From contig NZ_QNFY01000015.1 in the NCBI RefSeq assembly GCF_003290185.1, forward strand, positions 62,001-126,000: a stretch of DNA of 64,000 nucleotides. Direction: 5' to 3'. Each line of letters starts with the position of its first letter. Position 1 is the first letter of the stretch. Made by a program: the position numbers and the translations under genes. Of this stretch, positions 63,693 to 64,000 are shown one piece after another. The notes beneath the pieces were generated by a model that did not search any database, was not told the origin of the DNA, and saw only the letters and a program-made list of their open reading frames with translations. This stretch comes from Chryseobacterium lathyri. Its GTDB lineage: Bacteria > Bacteroidota > Bacteroidia > Flavobacteriales > Weeksellaceae.

Positions 63693-64000
63693 TTAAAAAA
63701 TATTTAATGATTCAAGGTCTTGTTCTACTTCCTTCAGGTCAAAGAATTTGCGCAATTCTTCCCTGGTGACTGTTTCACCCTTTCCGGTTTTTTCAATCAA
63801 GCCCTGCCATGCTTTTGATCCTACTTTTAGTATTTTAAGAGGTGGGGGTGTTGTTTTGTTTACCGGGGTTACCGGTGGGGTTTCTAAGTTGTCAGAATGC
63901 TTATTGTCAGCATCGTCAATGGTTCCTGTTGGTACCATGAACGTATATAAAAGCGCATATTTTAAAGCATATGTGGTGGCCTTTCCTGCAGATTTATCCT
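63693..64000 (-). CDS. ERF-type single-strand annealing protein, C-terminal part (cut by window edge)
   Basis: About 102 codons are visible from the window edge to the stop at 63693. The segment DKSAGKATTYALKYALLYTF followed by MVPTGTIDDADN has the ERF/Sak-type pattern 'G.a.TYa.RYaL...f.i..g.DDA'. The rest is a Pro/Thr-rich linker and a short charged helix. The ATG at 63938 lies inside this conserved stretch, so it is not the true start. With the RecE-like nuclease and SSB-like protein it forms a phage recombination set. Confidence 0.7.
   Translation of the reverse strand, partial: DKSAGKATTYALKYALLYTFMVPTGTIDDADNKHSDNLETPPVTPVNKTTPPPLKILKVGSKAWQGLIEKTGKGETVTREELRKFFDLKEVEQDLESLNIF

Larger units (their letters stand above)
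22825..64000. mobile_element. Prophage of a long-tailed (siphovirus-like) phage, left end and most of the genome
   Basis: From the 3' end of the CAT tRNA to the right edge, more than 41 kb. It contains integrase, regulator, lysis, tail fibre, portal, capsid, protease, tape measure, terminase, replication and recombination genes, almost all on the minus strand. The integrase-proximal end is at the tRNA. No second copy of the tRNA 3' end occurs in the window, so the other attachment site lies to the right. A long tape measure and no tail sheath gene suggest a siphovirus with a tail of roughly 250 nm (about 0.15 nm per residue, an inference). Confidence 0.93.

Overview
The window suggests a flavobacterium, most likely Chryseobacterium or a close relative. 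The evidence is a 14-gene NADH dehydrogenase operon with the short flavobacterial NuoG, type IX secretion (T9SS) sorting domains, a GLPGLI-family protein, TAnnTTTG promoter boxes and almost no Shine-Dalgarno sites. About one third is host chromosome (1-22,900). The rest (22,900 to the end) is one large tailed-phage prophage whose far end lies outside the window.

Host part. Positions 1-11,755 hold nuoA-B-C-D-E-F-(outer-membrane beta-barrel)-G-H-I-J-K-L-M, all on the minus strand; nuoM is cut by the window edge. Several gaps in and beside this operon (3729, 4916, 8814, 10152, 12143) hold an unusual element: runs of degenerate 7-bp units followed by runs of their reverse complements. Positions 11,877-22,762 hold a small membrane protein, a GNAT-like protein, a zinc metallopeptidase, a YigZ/IMPACT protein, a double-glycine-leader peptide, ribD, a DUF349 protein, aroE, a secreted endonuclease I with a T9SS domain, a LolE/FtsX-like permease, rbfA and methylmalonyl-CoA epimerase.

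Prophage. A tRNA gene with anticodon CAT (22825-22898) is followed at once by a tyrosine integrase, so it is the likely attachment site. Next come two minus-strand cargo genes (a Cys-rich secreted peptide and a GLPGLI protein) divergent from a TTG-started XRE regulator. Two ACGG-N4-CCGT operators lie between them. Almost everything else is on the minus strand and reads from the right edge leftwards. The order is recombination and early genes (ERF-type annealing protein, RecE-like nuclease, SSB-like protein, nucleoid-associated protein); a replication initiator gene with internal 12-bp iterons; RusA and MazG-like genes; terminase small subunit, exonuclease and terminase large subunit; a tail chaperone with a T9 slippery site; a tRNA-Cys/structured-RNA cluster; the tail genes with a 1657-aa tape measure; then the head genes (protease-scaffold, capsid, portal); tail fibre; a T9SS-sorted protein; holin and endolysin. 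The head module lies downstream of the tail module and in the order protease-capsid-portal, far from terminase, which is unusual.

The most striking regulatory signal is a palindrome close to TATGTAACAATGTTACATA. It occurs six times, each time in a non-coding gap just upstream of a minus-strand gene, and cuts the terminase and structural region into six units. A 76-aa helix-turn-helix protein encoded between the tail and head modules is one candidate for the factor that reads it. No CRISPR array, transposase or rRNA gene was seen.
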